A DNA stretch of 64,000 nt. Origin: JBDXHU01 sp039989475. Lineage in GTDB: Bacteria; Pseudomonadota; Gammaproteobacteria; Pseudomonadales; Halieaceae. Below the pieces are notes generated by a model. That model was not told the origin of the DNA, did no database searches, and saw only the letters and a program-made list of their open reading frames with translations. A program made the translations under genes and the position numbers. How positions within the stretch are numbered: position 1 is the stretch's first letter; every line of letters begins with the position of its first letter. Shown here piece by piece: positions 1-9,184 of this stretch. The DNA lies in contig JBDXHU010000010.1 of NCBI GenBank assembly GCA_039989475.1, positions 310,001 to 374,000 of the forward strand, given 5' to 3'.

Positions 1-3000
1 TCCATCGATGACATCCCAGCTATAGCCCTGGTCGATCGGATTGCCCAGTTGCCCGTCGTAGCTGATCAGTGCGCCGGTTTGAGAAAGCTGGTCGAATTCC
101 AGGATCACGCCTTCGCGCGAGGTGTAGCCCGGGTTGGCCTGGTCCACGGCATAGAAACGCGGCGGAATATCGTTCACCGTATAGTTCTCGGCCAGGACAA
201 GCCGCACATTATCGAACTGACCCTGGCTGCGAATAGGCGCCGGTGTTCCCTCGAAGGCGCTCAAGCGAATTGACAGCGGCTGGCCTATGGCCGGGTCGCC
301 AGTGCCCACCACGGCCGTGGCCGTAATATCATTCCAGGTGCCTGGGGCGTAGGTATTGTAGGGATCATTAACCGTGCTTGAGCCGATAACCACGCCACCG
401 GCCAGAAGCTCGATCACGTAACTGCCGTCAGTGGTGGCGTCATTGTTGCGCCGACCAGCGGCGACCGTGAGCACATAGGTGCCAACCTCGGCGTTGCCGA
501 TGAAGCTGGTGCTTTCAGCAATGCTCGGATTGGGTCCGGCGAAGCCCGGTAGATTGAGATAGAGGAAGCGATTGCCATCAGCGGCAGCGTCAAATCCAAA
601 TTCGAAGGGGTCTGATCCGCCGGTGCCGTCATTGCCATTGGCGTTCCAGCCCACGGGCAGGGCTACCCCGTTACCGTCCGGCAGGAAGGTCTCGAAGGAG
701 AAGTTCGGTACCGAGAGGGAGCCAGTGGGTGCCGGACTGACCGCTATATTGAAGCTGGCCGATTCGGTCTGGAAGTCGTCTATGGCATCTACGGTAAAGT
801 TGAAGCTGCCGTCAAGCGTGGGCAGGCCGGTAATTTCTCCGGTCGTCGCCAGGCTAAGTCCCGGTGGGAAATCGCCACCGGAGACCACGTAGGTAATGGG
901 ACCGAAGCCACCGCTGGCGCCCAGTGTGGTTCCAGCATAGTTGGCTCCGACGGTGCCGCCAGCCAGGCCGCCACCGCTAAAGACGATGGGCGGCGCCGGG
1001 ATATCGGCGTTGAAGAAGGCATCAATCTGCTGGATGCCGTCGGTGACGCGCACGGCTGCATTGATGGGTCCGGGTTCGACCGGCGTGCCGGAAAGTACGC
1101 CGCTGCTGTCCAGGGCAAGTCCACTTGGCAAGCTGGCGCTGGGTATCAGGCTCCAGCTTGGGGTCTGGACACCTCCAGTGGCCTGGAAGGTGGTGCTGTA
1201 GGGGATATTGAGCTGCCCATCCGGAATCGCTGTGGTCGTTATTTCCAGGGGCGCCACCACGGGCGTAACAATGGTCACCGGCTCGGGTTCTGTCTCACCC
1301 TCAATTACCGCCACGGTTTCCACGGCCTGCGGGGTGACCGCGACGGACAGCTCGAAGTTGCCGTCGTTCAGGTCGGCGGGGTCGCCGGGATTAGGGCTAT
1401 TGGTGTCGGGTAGCACGCGCACCGTGACATAGACTTCCTGGCCGGGCTCAACATAGAAAGACGTGGCGCCGTCGCCACCATTGGGGTCGAGTACATTTTC
1501 GGGCTCGAGCACATTGGCGATCAGTTCCTGCTGGGCTTCTTCCACCAGGCTGCAACCGTCGGCGACCGGTGTTTTGTTGAGGCGATAAACAATAACCTGG
1601 TAGCTGAATCCATCGTCCGCGCCCTCGGCAGAGGCGAGGTCGATGTCGTAGGAGCTGGTGGCGCTACCGTCATTGCTTACAGTGAAGGTAACCTCGGCGG
1701 ACTGTTGCGAGGGCTCCAGGGTGGAATTGAGGACCGTGGGATTCAGTACAGTCGGGTTCAGCACGGTCGGGTTGAATACAGTGGGGTTCAACACGGTCGG
1801 GTTGAGAATCGTCGGGTTGAACACGGTCGGGTTAAATACGGTTGGGTTGAGCACGGTCGGGTTCAGTACCGTGGGATTAAACACGGTTGGGTTGAGCACC
1901 GTTGGGTTGAATACGGTCGGGTTCAGTACCGTGGGATTAAACACGGTCGGGTTCAGCACCGTCGGGTTAAGTACCGTGGGGTTGAACACGGTCGGATTGA
2001 GTACCGTCGGGTTGAGGATCGTGGGGTTGAGCACCGTGGGGTTCAGCACGGTTGGATTCAACACGGTGGGGTTATAGGTTTCCGCGAACAACAGGCTGTT
2101 GTCCAGCGGTGCCGGCGCCGAGGGGTCGGCGTTCAGTAGTACGGTAGACGCCAGTCCACTATCAATCACTTCACCGGTGGCGCCATCAATTTCCTGCACC
2201 AGCACCGCCAGCGCGGCATCGGGGTTTTCGGAGGTGGCGAATACAGTGCGCACGGTACTGGAGTAGGGCGCCACGAGGACTTCTTCACTGGCTTTGGGGG
2301 CAAACTGTTCGAAGCTTGCGTTGACCTCAGCAGGCGCTGCCACCGTGAGTCGGAAAATACGTTCCTGCCCGGTCACGTTCTGTACGAAAATCACGTAGGC
2401 GCGCTGTAACAGCTGGTCGGTGCCATCGGCGGTGCCCAGTGGCTTGTTACTGCCCGGTGCCGCGACGATGAGACCCTCAGAAAGTGTCGCCGAGTAGACG
2501 TTCTGGTTGCGGGTGCCGGTCAGCTCGGCATCGGTGTCAGTCTCACAGGCGGCAATGGTGCTGCCATCATAGACGCTGACGCGCTCGCCAGTTTGTCCGG
2601 GCGAATTCGGAGCGACATACTTGGTCCAGTCACCGTCCGGTGGCGGAACGATGTCGCGGTTGTCAGTCCAGACGGCCTGGTAGACATCGACGTCACCCGG
2701 TTCTGTGGCGTAGCGCCAGACTCCGTTTTCATTGATGTACACCTTGGCGGCCACATCGACATAGTCGCCGATGAATGGTTGGGTGCCGCCAGCGTGGGTG
2801 GGCAAGTTCGGCACCATATACTGGAGCTGTACAGTATCGCCGCTACCTTCGCCGGTGAGGACAAAGGCGTAGCGTGAGGCCTGTTGTGAGTCACGGCGAT
2901 CAGAGACGTCATAACTGGCAAATACCGGATCTGCCGGTGCTGCGACTGTTACCGCGGTGGCTGCGCGCACATCCAGGCTGTGGCGCAGGCGATCGGGCTC

Positions 3001-4812
3001 CGGCACGTCCAGCACGAATTGCTCAAACAGGCCGGAAACGTCCGCACGCAAGTCGAAGAAAATGACAACCAGTTTGCCGCCAGCGAACAGTAGTGCAGGC
3101 TTGAACTGGTGCCCAGGCTGATTAATGTCGTCGTCTATCGGCCAGGGTTCCTGCCAGCTGTTGCCGCCGTCGTTGGAGATTGACATGACGATGCGGGAAT
3201 CACCGGTATCGATGTCCGGGCGGGCGCTACCAAAACCGCGAGCAGCGAAGGCCATATAGGCCCTGCCGCTTCCGTCAACAGCGAGGCTGGGGTAGGCCGT
3301 GGTGCGGAAGGAGAAATTGGTGCCGCCCTGGTCGAAGGTGCGAATCTGCTCCATGCCGTCGGGGACGGGGATGTCGACAGGCGCTGCAAAGCTTGATCCT
3401 CCATCGGTGGACACGGTGGCGACCATGGCATTGGTAGCGCCGGTCTCAATCGGGTCAGCAGCACTGGTCGCGACACACTCCGGAGAGCCCAGGTAATTCT
3501 CTTCCAGCGCCTCGCGTATCGCATTGGAGCGCTTTTTCTCGTCCCTACCCAGTTTCCTGTCGGTGAAACCGGGTATGTCCTGCAGGGGGTTGTCCCGGAA
3601 AAACTCGTCCGCTTCCGTCACCAGTTCTGATAGCGTGCGGGTCCACTCCGCCGGGTCGAAATCGTCGCTAGGCTGACCGCCGCCGGCGATGAGATTGAGC
3701 TTGCTGGCAACCAGCACCTTGGCCAATTTCACCGCCTTGTACTTGTTCGGTTCGTCCAGCAGGTCCAGGGCCCGGTCGCGGCTAAGGCGCAGATCACCAA
3801 GGTCTATTTCTTCTACCGGCCATTCGACTGCCACGCTCTTTTTCTTTTTCTTGCGGCGCCACTCGCTGGCTGCCTTGGAGCAGCTCACCGCCGGCGTGCC
3901 CAGAAACGCCTCGACGGTGTCGAAGCGGCGCCAGCCGATGTGTACATCACCATTGTTCGGGTTGATCGCAATATTGGCGCCCTGGTTGAGGGTGTCGACT
4001 TCACTGATCGGTGCCGGGTCGCTCCAGCTGTCGCCACAGTCTGTCGAGTAGGTCAGCTTGATCTCTGAGCGCAGTGTGGCGCCGTCGCCCGTCAGTGAGG
4101 CATAGGCCACGTAGACATTGCCGCAGGCAACTGTTTGGCTGACGGTGGAGCCGTCGCGCTGGGTGACGGTGAAAGTCTTGGTGGGGGCGCCATCCCGGGG
4201 CATATCCACGCCAATCCAGGACTTGTCGAGGAAGCGGTCGCCGGTGGTGTCTACGTCCACCAGCATGGAATCGATAAAGCGGATGGGATCACCACCCTCG
4301 TCGTTGTTGAGGTCAATAAAGCGGGAAACAAAGATGGCGCTGCCGGGATTCTCGGTGCGCTCAAAGACGATGCCGCTGAAGTAGAACATGCCGTGGGTGC
4401 CGGCGCGCACCACGGGATCAGCACCCGCCGCATAGCCTTTCAGGGGTGAAGCCATGCCTTCCTGGGAGCTGTCCTGGGGGTAGCCGGGAATCAATCGGGA
4501 CTTCCAGGTGCCACCGCCATTGGTGGACCAGAAATAGCTCATCCAGGAATCGCCGGTAGCGCCTGCCTCGAAGTCGCCGGGAATATCTACCGTGCGGTAG
4601 TCATTGGCACCGGAGAGTAAATGCAGCTTGTTGCGGCTGGAAAAGGCGACCGAGGGTTCGTTTTGCTGGCGCAGGAAGGGATCGCCGTCGGGCCAGGTTT
4701 GCCCTGACACCATATTGATATTGGGTCCAACCGTGAGTGGCGCTTGCGCAATCGCAAGCATAGGAAACAACACTGCGCCAACCAATAGTGGCAACAAACG
4801 ATTTATTCTCAT
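1..4812 (-). CDS. Large secreted Asp-box (sialidase-like) protein with Ig-like domains, partial
   Basis: An open frame runs from an ATG at 4812 to the left edge (1604 codons) without a stop, so the C-terminus is missing. The N-terminus is a signal peptide (MRINRLLPLLVGAVLFPMLA, then IAQA). Several Asp-box motifs of BNR/sialidase propellers follow (STNGGGTW, STDCGDSW, STDGGSSF, SNDGGNSW) over about residues 90-560. The propeller is interrupted at about 317-445 by a lysine-rich, mostly helical insert. Residues 913-1025 are a pentapeptide tandem repeat. About 1185-1355 holds two He_PIG-like Ig domains (for example PPGLSLATTGEITGLP), followed by a beta-rich region. No catalytic sialidase residues could be assigned, so an adhesive or polymer-binding surface role is as likely as an enzyme. 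It is probably exported. It has its own promoter and is not clearly co-transcribed with the receptor gene upstream. Confidence 0.85.
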   Translation of the reverse strand, partial: MRINRLLPLLVGAVLFPMLAIAQAPLTVGPNINMVSGQTWPDGDPFLRQQNEPSVAFSSRNKLHLLSGANDYRTVDIPGDFEAGATGDSWMSYFWSTNGGGTWKSRLIPGYPQDSSQEGMASPLKGYAAGADPVVRAGTHGMFYFSGIVFERTENPGSAIFVSRFIDLNNDEGGDPIRFIDSMLVDVDTTGDRFLDKSWIGVDMPRDGAPTKTFTVTQRDGSTVSQTVACGNVYVAYASLTGDGATLRSEIKLTYSTDCGDSWSDPAPISEVDTLNQGANIAINPNNGDVHIGWRRFDTVEAFLGTPAVSCSKAASEWRRKKKKKSVAVEWPVEEIDLGDLRLSRDRALDLLDEPNKYKAVKLAKVLVASKLNLIAGGGQPSDDFDPAEWTRTLSELVTEADEFFRDNPLQDIPGFTDRKLGRDEKKRSNAIREALEENYLGSPECVATSAADPIETGATNAMVATVSTDGGSSFAAPVDIPVPDGMEQIRTFDQGGTNFSFRTTAYPSLAVDGSGRAYMAFAARGFGSARPDIDTGDSRIVMSISNDGGNSWQEPWPIDDDINQPGHQFKPALLFAGGKLVVIFFDLRADVSGLFEQFVLDVPEPDRLRHSLDVRAATAVTVAAPADPVFASYDVSDRRDSQQASRYAFVLTGEGSGDTVQLQYMVPNLPTHAGGTQPFIGDYVDVAAKVYINENGVWRYATEPGDVDVYQAVWTDNRDIVPPPDGDWTKYVAPNSPGQTGERVSVYDGSTIAACETDTDAELTGTRNQNVYSATLSEGLIVAAPGSNKPLGTADGTDQLLQRAYVIFVQNVTGQERIFRLTVAAPAEVNASFEQFAPKASEEVLVAPYSSTVRTVFATSENPDAALAVLVQEIDGATGEVIDSGLASTVLLNADPSAPAPLDNSLLFAETYNPTVLNPTVLNPTVLNPTILNPTVLNPTVFNPTVLNPTVLNPTVFNPTVLNPTVFNPTVLNPTVFNPTVLNPTVLNPTVFNPTVFNPTILNPTVLNPTVFNPTVLNPTVLNPTVLNSTLEPSQQSAEVTFTVSNDGSATSSYDIDLASAEGADDGFSYQVIVYRLNKTPVADGCSLVEEAQQELIANVLEPENVLDPNGGDGATSFYVEPGQEVYVTVRVLPDTNSPNPGDPADLNDGNFELSVAVTPQAVETVAVIEGETEPEPVTIVTPVVAPLEITTTAIPDGQLNIPYSTTFQATGGVQTPSWSLIPSASLPSGLALDSSGVLSGTPVEPGPINAAVRVTDGIQQIDAFFNADIPAPPIVFSGGGLAGGTVGANYAGTTLGASGGFGPITYVVSGGDFPPGLSLATTGEITGLPTLDGSFNFTVDAIDDFQTESASFNIAVSPAPTGSLSVPNFSFETFLPDGNGVALPVGWNANGNDGTGGSDPFEFGFDAAADGNRFLYLNLPGFAGPNPSIAESTSFIGNAEVGTYVLTVAAGRRNNDATTDGSYVIELLAGGVVIGSSTVNDPYNTYAPGTWNDITATAVVGTGDPAIGQPLSIRLSAFEGTPAPIRSQGQFDNVRLVLAENYTVNDIPPRFYAVDQANPGYTSREGVILEFDQLSQTGALISYDGQLGNPIDQGYSWDVIDG
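1736..2074 (-). repeat. 15-bp tandem repeat encoding about 23 NPTV(L/F) pentapeptides
   Basis: About 23 consecutive 15-nt units without a single indel encode N-P-T-V-L or N-P-T-V-F; two units read N-P-T-I-L. The third bases vary (for example AAC/AAT, ACC/ACT), so the amino acid pattern is kept while the DNA drifts. This points to selection on the protein. The array lies inside the large secreted protein, between its propeller and its Ig-like domains. The period of five with a recurrent L/F resembles pentapeptide-repeat beta-helices, but the A(D/N)LXX consensus is not met. Confidence 0.9.
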
Positions 4813-4823
4813 GAGTACGCGCC

Positions 4824-4852
4824 TTTTTTGTGCACTTCCTGTGCACTTTTTT
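4824..4852. promoter_or_regulatory. Twin GTGCAC palindromes in the leader of the large secreted protein
   Basis: Two self-complementary GTGCAC hexamers, 11 bp apart and flanked on both sides by T or A runs, lie 12-40 bp upstream of the ATG at 4812. A further TGCAC lies in reversed orientation at about 4867-4871. They sit just downstream of the predicted -10, a position where a repressor could block transcription. The binding protein is unknown. Confidence 0.4.
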
Positions 4853-4871
4853 GTTTTGTTTTACAAGTGCA

Positions 4872-4900
4872 TTTATAGTACATGCGTCACAATAGCGCAA
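4872..4900 (-). promoter_or_regulatory. Sigma-70-type promoter for the large secreted protein
   Basis: On the minus strand there is a -35 TTGCGC (4900-4895), a 17-bp spacer and a -10 TATAAA (4877-4872). It lies about 60 bp upstream of the ATG at 4812 and fits the standard spacing well. Confidence 0.5.
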
Positions 4901-4942
4901 ATTACTCGCACTGGTTCTTGCCGCTAGTTTACCGGGCTGAAC

Positions 4943-6838
4943 TCAGTGCTGGCGCCAGGATAAAGTCAGCCCCAGCGCTCGTTCTGGGCCTTCCGTGGCA
5001 AGGTCGTCACTGCTCAGTCGCCAGGTCTCGTCCAGCAGGTTGCGAGCCCACAAACGCAGTTGCAGCCCGTTGCCCCAATCCCGGCTAAGACCAGCGCTAA
5101 GGAGGCGCGCGCTGTCGGTGGGGAGCTCTCCGTCGGCGACATCGTTTTCCTTGAAGCGGTAACTGAACTGTAGCTCCGCCTGCCAGGGCCCGGTGCTGTA
5201 ATCAATACCCAGCAGGGCCGTGGCCGGTGTGATGTCGGCGAGGTTGTTGCCATCATCATCTTCACCCTCAACATAGCTGCCGCCCAGGGACAGCGTCCAG
5301 TTCTCACCCAGTTGTCGCTGTGCCGCCAGCTCGACGCCATAGATTTCGCCCTCGGTGAGGTTGCGAAAGCCGCGTAGTTCGGAGTTGATGTCGACTCGTT
5401 CTATATAGTCGTCGATGCGGGTGCCGAAGGCATGAACTTCGATGGCCGCGCGCTGGCCCTGCCAGCGCAGGCCGAGGTCAGCTCCGAGGGTATCTTCCGG
5501 ATCCAGCCGGGGGTTACCCAGTACCTGGCCGCGGCCAGTGGTGCCGGAAAAATAGCGTTCCGACAGACCCGCGAAACGCACGCCGCTGGCCAGTTCCAGG
5601 CTGGTGCTGAAGGCATCCGTGGCCGCCCAGTTGGCGCGAATAAAGCCGGACAGGGCATTGTCATCCACGTCCTGCTGCTGATCGGCCTCCTGCTTGAGCC
5701 AGGCCCAGCGCAAGCCCGCTGCCAGTTCGAAACGGTTAAATTGGCGGTATCCATCAACAAATACGTCCAGGCCATCCTGCTCAGCATCCAGAGTTTGCTG
5801 GCGCAGACTGCCGCCATCGGCCAGGGAGCTTTCTTTCTCCCGGGCTTCTACATTACGGCGGCCGAAGTACTCCAGCCCAAAGCGATAGGGCAATGCGCTA
5901 CCGCGCCAGCTGGAGCTGAGACGGGCGCCGAAATCCAGCGATTTGCTGCTGACCTCATTGATGCGCTGGCCGGGCCGCTCCACCCGCGTATCCAGTTTCT
6001 GGTAGTGATAGTAGAGACTGCCGTCGACGTGCTGGCCAAGGCTGCTGTTGAGCTGTCCCAGCCAATGCCGCTCCTTCGGATAATCGGTAATGCGCTGATC
6101 CGGGAACTGCACATTGGATTTGCCAATATCGCGCCCCTCACTGATCAGCTGCTGGAACTCCAGGGACTGTTCACCGAGCTGAAAATCATAAAGCAGCTGC
6201 GCATTGTACTGCTCGAATTCGGTGTGTAATGGGGTGCCGTCTGGCGTGTTGGAATCATCGGCGCTGCGTCGGCTCAGGGCCAGCGAAGACCGCTCGTTGC
6301 CGGTGGCCAGGTACTGCAGGTTCTCGTCGCCGTCACTGCCATATTGCAGTGACCATTCGGTGGCAGCGGGACGTGCCGGCGACATCTGCATGACGCCGGC
6401 GACAGCGCCATTGCCGTAATAAACCGATGCCGGACCACGCAGTATCTCCACGGAGCCCAACATCACCGGGTCAATGAAGGAGCTTGCGGTGCCGGCCCGG
6501 CGCTCGCTGGTGATGGGAATATTGCCCCAGTAGTTGGCAACTTGCTGACCGGAAATGCCGCGAATGGAAACTGTCTGTAACAGCCCGCCCTGGCCGGCGT
6601 AGGCCACCCCCGGTTGTTGTTGTACCAGCTCGGCGACGGTCGATACCGGTGCCGCAGCATCATTCGGTAATAGGGGAGCATTCAACAGCGAACCGCTATC
6701 GCTCCAACTGGTACGGGTGTGTTTGGCGGTAACCGTCACCTGTTCCAGTTTGGCGGGCGCGGCTATGACCCAGGGGGCGCTCAACAGCAGCCCGGTCAGG
6801 CAGGGCACCAGGCCGCGCTTGCAGTTTCGAATTCTCAC
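4943..6838 (-). CDS. TonB-dependent outer-membrane receptor
   Basis: This 631-residue protein starts at GTG and has a signal peptide (about residues 1-27). A plug domain follows (VTVTAKH near the mature N-terminus; VSIRGISGQQ and GSVEILRGPASVYYGNGAVAG are typical plug motifs), then a 22-strand-type beta-barrel with many short acidic loops up to the C-terminal TLSW strand. It imports a ligand energised by TonB-ExbBD. The substrate cannot be read from sequence. The size and plug resemble the smaller copper, cobalamin or siderophore receptors rather than SusC-like proteins. It starts 10 bp after the TPR gene, so the two are probably one operon. The last residue is His instead of the usual terminal aromatic. 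Confidence 0.9.
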   Translation of the reverse strand: MRIRNCKRGLVPCLTGLLLSAPWVIAAPAKLEQVTVTAKHTRTSWSDSGSLLNAPLLPNDAAAPVSTVAELVQQQPGVAYAGQGGLLQTVSIRGISGQQVANYWGNIPITSERRAGTASSFIDPVMLGSVEILRGPASVYYGNGAVAGVMQMSPARPAATEWSLQYGSDGDENLQYLATGNERSSLALSRRSADDSNTPDGTPLHTEFEQYNAQLLYDFQLGEQSLEFQQLISEGRDIGKSNVQFPDQRITDYPKERHWLGQLNSSLGQHVDGSLYYHYQKLDTRVERPGQRINEVSSKSLDFGARLSSSWRGSALPYRFGLEYFGRRNVEAREKESSLADGGSLRQQTLDAEQDGLDVFVDGYRQFNRFELAAGLRWAWLKQEADQQQDVDDNALSGFIRANWAATDAFSTSLELASGVRFAGLSERYFSGTTGRGQVLGNPRLDPEDTLGADLGLRWQGQRAAIEVHAFGTRIDDYIERVDINSELRGFRNLTEGEIYGVELAAQRQLGENWTLSLGGSYVEGEDDDGNNLADITPATALLGIDYSTGPWQAELQFSYRFKENDVADGELPTDSARLLSAGLSRDWGNGLQLRLWARNLLDETWRLSSDDLATEGPERALGLTLSWRQH

Positions 6839-6848
6839 CGCGGGTAAA

Positions 6849-9023
6849 CTAAGCGCCAGCCGCGCCCAGACGCTGCCTGGCGTCGCGGGTGATTATACTG
6901 TGGTCGCTATCGACCCGCAGCGACAGGTAGTGAGAAAGATCCTCGCGGGCCGCCTCCTGCATGCCCAGTTCCTGGCGGGTCACGCCCAGCCAGTAGAACA
7001 GTTCTGCGCTGTAGTGAAAGGTCGGGGTGTCATCCAGGAACAGGGCCGAACTTTCCCCGATTCGTTCGGCGCATTTCTCCAGCTCGCCCAGGGCTTCGGC
7101 ATAATAGCCGGCACTGGCATAGGTCCGGCCCAGGTCAAAGCGTGCCAACCAGGCGTCGCTGTGGGCAATGGAGTTGGTCAAGGCATCGACGGCTGCAGCT
7201 GTCTGGTCCTGGGACAGCAATATTTCCGCAGCGATAATATCGGCGGCGGCCCGACTTTCCGCCTGTAACTCTGAGTCCAGTTGTTGTCGAATGAGCTCGG
7301 CCCGTTCTACCTCCTTCAATCGCACCAATAGGCGCGCGGCCGGCAACAACTGGCTGATCCCATCGGCATCTACCAATGCCGCGTCCATTGCCAGTCGCGC
7401 AGACGCTTCCTGTTCCTGTTCCAGCAGCGCCAGGGTCAGGTAGACGTTCTTGCGGGAAGCCGCGGCCTGGTTGCCGCTTTCAATGTCCCTGGCGATACCC
7501 TCGCGCAACAGTGATTCGGCGCCGGCCCAGTCTCCGCTAAGTAAGGCGATATCCACCAACCCGGTATTGGCCAGTGAGGCTGCCTGTACACTTTGCTGTG
7601 CCAGGCGCTGGTAAACCGCCGTGGCGGCCGCTTTGTCACCCCTGGCCAGTTCGGCCACGGCCTGGGGGATGTACGCAAGCAGGTAGCCGGGCTCGATTTC
7701 CAGCAACTTGCTGGCTTCTGACAAAGCAGTATCGAAGTGGCCCGAGTACATGGCATAGAGCGCATAGTTGGCCATGTGAGCGGGTATTTCGGGGTACGCA
7801 AGCAGGAGCTCCGCACCCTGGGTCAGCGCTTCTTCAAATTGGCGGCTATAGAAGTAGGCCACCGCCATGTTGTTGCGACCGACATCGTCGGCAGGATACT
7901 TCTCCAACAGGATCTCGTAGTTCTCGATGGCTTTGAGGTAGTTGCCGGTGACGGTCAGGTAATAGACACCCAGTGTGCGATAGCGCTCCCGTTCAGTCAT
8001 GGTATCCAGTAGTGCCAGGGTCTTCTCCCACAGCTGTTGCGACTCTTCCGTGCGTCCCAGGCGCCTGGCAACAATGGCCCAGCCGGAATAGGCGCGACCG
8101 AAGTCCGTGTCCTCGATAATTGCTTTTTCGTAGAACTCGGCGGCCTGCTGATTTTGCTCGCGGCGCATATAGGTCTGGGCGATGGTGTAGTAGCGCGCCG
8201 CCTCCAGTGATGCAGCGGTAAAGGTCTCGTTGGCTTCGGGGTCATCCTGCAGGCTGGCGTCGCCCAGGTCCTCGCGAATTTGTACGGCCAACTGGCCAAT
8301 GGCGGGCAACACCTCCAGCTTGCTATCGGCGCTGGCTTCCGCATCTGCCACCACCTCGCCGTCCCGGGCATCTACCGCGCGCAGGGAGAATTCATAACCG
8401 TCGCCGCTGGGTGCGATACTGCCCAGCAAGATCAGGCGTATGCCCTCGCGCACCGAGACCAGGCGTGCGCTCTCTTCATTCAGGGCCTCGCTGCCGCTGA
8501 TTTTCGCGGCAGTAGCCGAGGCATGATGACGGGGGAAGGAGCTGATGAAGGGTGCCCCCTCCATGCCGATGGCCAGGGCGGGCTCCAGCGAGCCATCGAA
8601 AATAGGGTCGCCGGTCTCATTGACAAAGTCTGAGACCAGGATGGAGATCAGCTCCTGGGTGACTTCTTCGGCTCGATCGCTGGCTTGTTCGTAGTTGGCG
8701 TAAAGCGAAATACCCAGTGCCAGTACCAGCAGGATTATGGTGCCGCTGGACAGGTAGTCGCTGGCGCGTGCACCGTGGCTTTCACTGATTTCCTCCTCGC
8801 TGCGAATACCTTCCGAGGAGACTTCATAAAACCAGGAGAATGCCATGGCCAGTGGAAAACCCGCCAGGGCGCCGAAAAGGATATAGCGCAGGGCGCTGTC
8901 GGGAATGTCAAATGCCGGGAATACCACATCGGCGATCTGCAGCAGCAGCCACATTCCCGCGATGTACAATCCGGCCGCGCGGAATACCCCACGCTTGCGC
9001 AATTCCCCGATTACTCGCTTCAT
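6849..9023 (-). CDS. Membrane-anchored TPR protein with TolB-like domain
   Basis: I chose the ATG at 9023 (724 aa). The frame can be extended to a TTG at 9158, but family members begin close to the MKRVIGELRKRGVF motif. The N-terminal region has that motif and a first hydrophobic segment (YIAGMWLLLQIADVVFPAF), then two more membrane segments ending near residue 120. A TolB/FlgO-like alpha/beta domain comes next (ILVSDFVNETGDPIFDGSL). The C-terminal 450 residues are helical TPR repeats. This arrangement occurs in adenylate-cyclase-like and kinase-like signalling proteins, but no cyclase or kinase domain is present here. It is probably a protein-interaction scaffold at the inner membrane, facing the cytoplasm or periplasm. 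It lies directly upstream of the TonB receptor, so a regulatory link is possible. Confidence 0.8.
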   Translation of the reverse strand: MKRVIGELRKRGVFRAAGLYIAGMWLLLQIADVVFPAFDIPDSALRYILFGALAGFPLAMAFSWFYEVSSEGIRSEEEISESHGARASDYLSSGTIILLVLALGISLYANYEQASDRAEEVTQELISILVSDFVNETGDPIFDGSLEPALAIGMEGAPFISSFPRHHASATAAKISGSEALNEESARLVSVREGIRLILLGSIAPSGDGYEFSLRAVDARDGEVVADAEASADSKLEVLPAIGQLAVQIREDLGDASLQDDPEANETFTAASLEAARYYTIAQTYMRREQNQQAAEFYEKAIIEDTDFGRAYSGWAIVARRLGRTEESQQLWEKTLALLDTMTERERYRTLGVYYLTVTGNYLKAIENYEILLEKYPADDVGRNNMAVAYFYSRQFEEALTQGAELLLAYPEIPAHMANYALYAMYSGHFDTALSEASKLLEIEPGYLLAYIPQAVAELARGDKAAATAVYQRLAQQSVQAASLANTGLVDIALLSGDWAGAESLLREGIARDIESGNQAAASRKNVYLTLALLEQEQEASARLAMDAALVDADGISQLLPAARLLVRLKEVERAELIRQQLDSELQAESRAAADIIAAEILLSQDQTAAAVDALTNSIAHSDAWLARFDLGRTYASAGYYAEALGELEKCAERIGESSALFLDDTPTFHYSAELFYWLGVTRQELGMQEAAREDLSHYLSLRVDSDHSIITRDARQRLGAAGA

Positions 9024-9184
9024 CCCTGTTGAACGGCCCGACTTGATTTTCACCAGAGGCCCATCATACCCGAATGCAGCACGAAACCGCGACCCATAAG
9101 ACCTTGCCTGGTACCCGGAAGAAACTGACAAGGATGTCCCGGGCGGTCTAAACTGCAAGCTATGGCGATCTCATTACAATAATC

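Noticed and set aside
1736..2074. Regular 15-bp repeats that could be taken for a CRISPR array or a plus-strand VGLNT-repeat gene
   Set aside because: There are no spacers. The minus strand is open across the whole 4.8-kb gene and the repeat keeps its frame there, while the plus-strand frame is a short mirror of it.
6849..9158. TTG at 9158 as the start of the TPR protein
   Set aside because: The extra 45 residues lack family similarity, and the ATG at 9023 begins the conserved MKR..ELRKRGVF motif.
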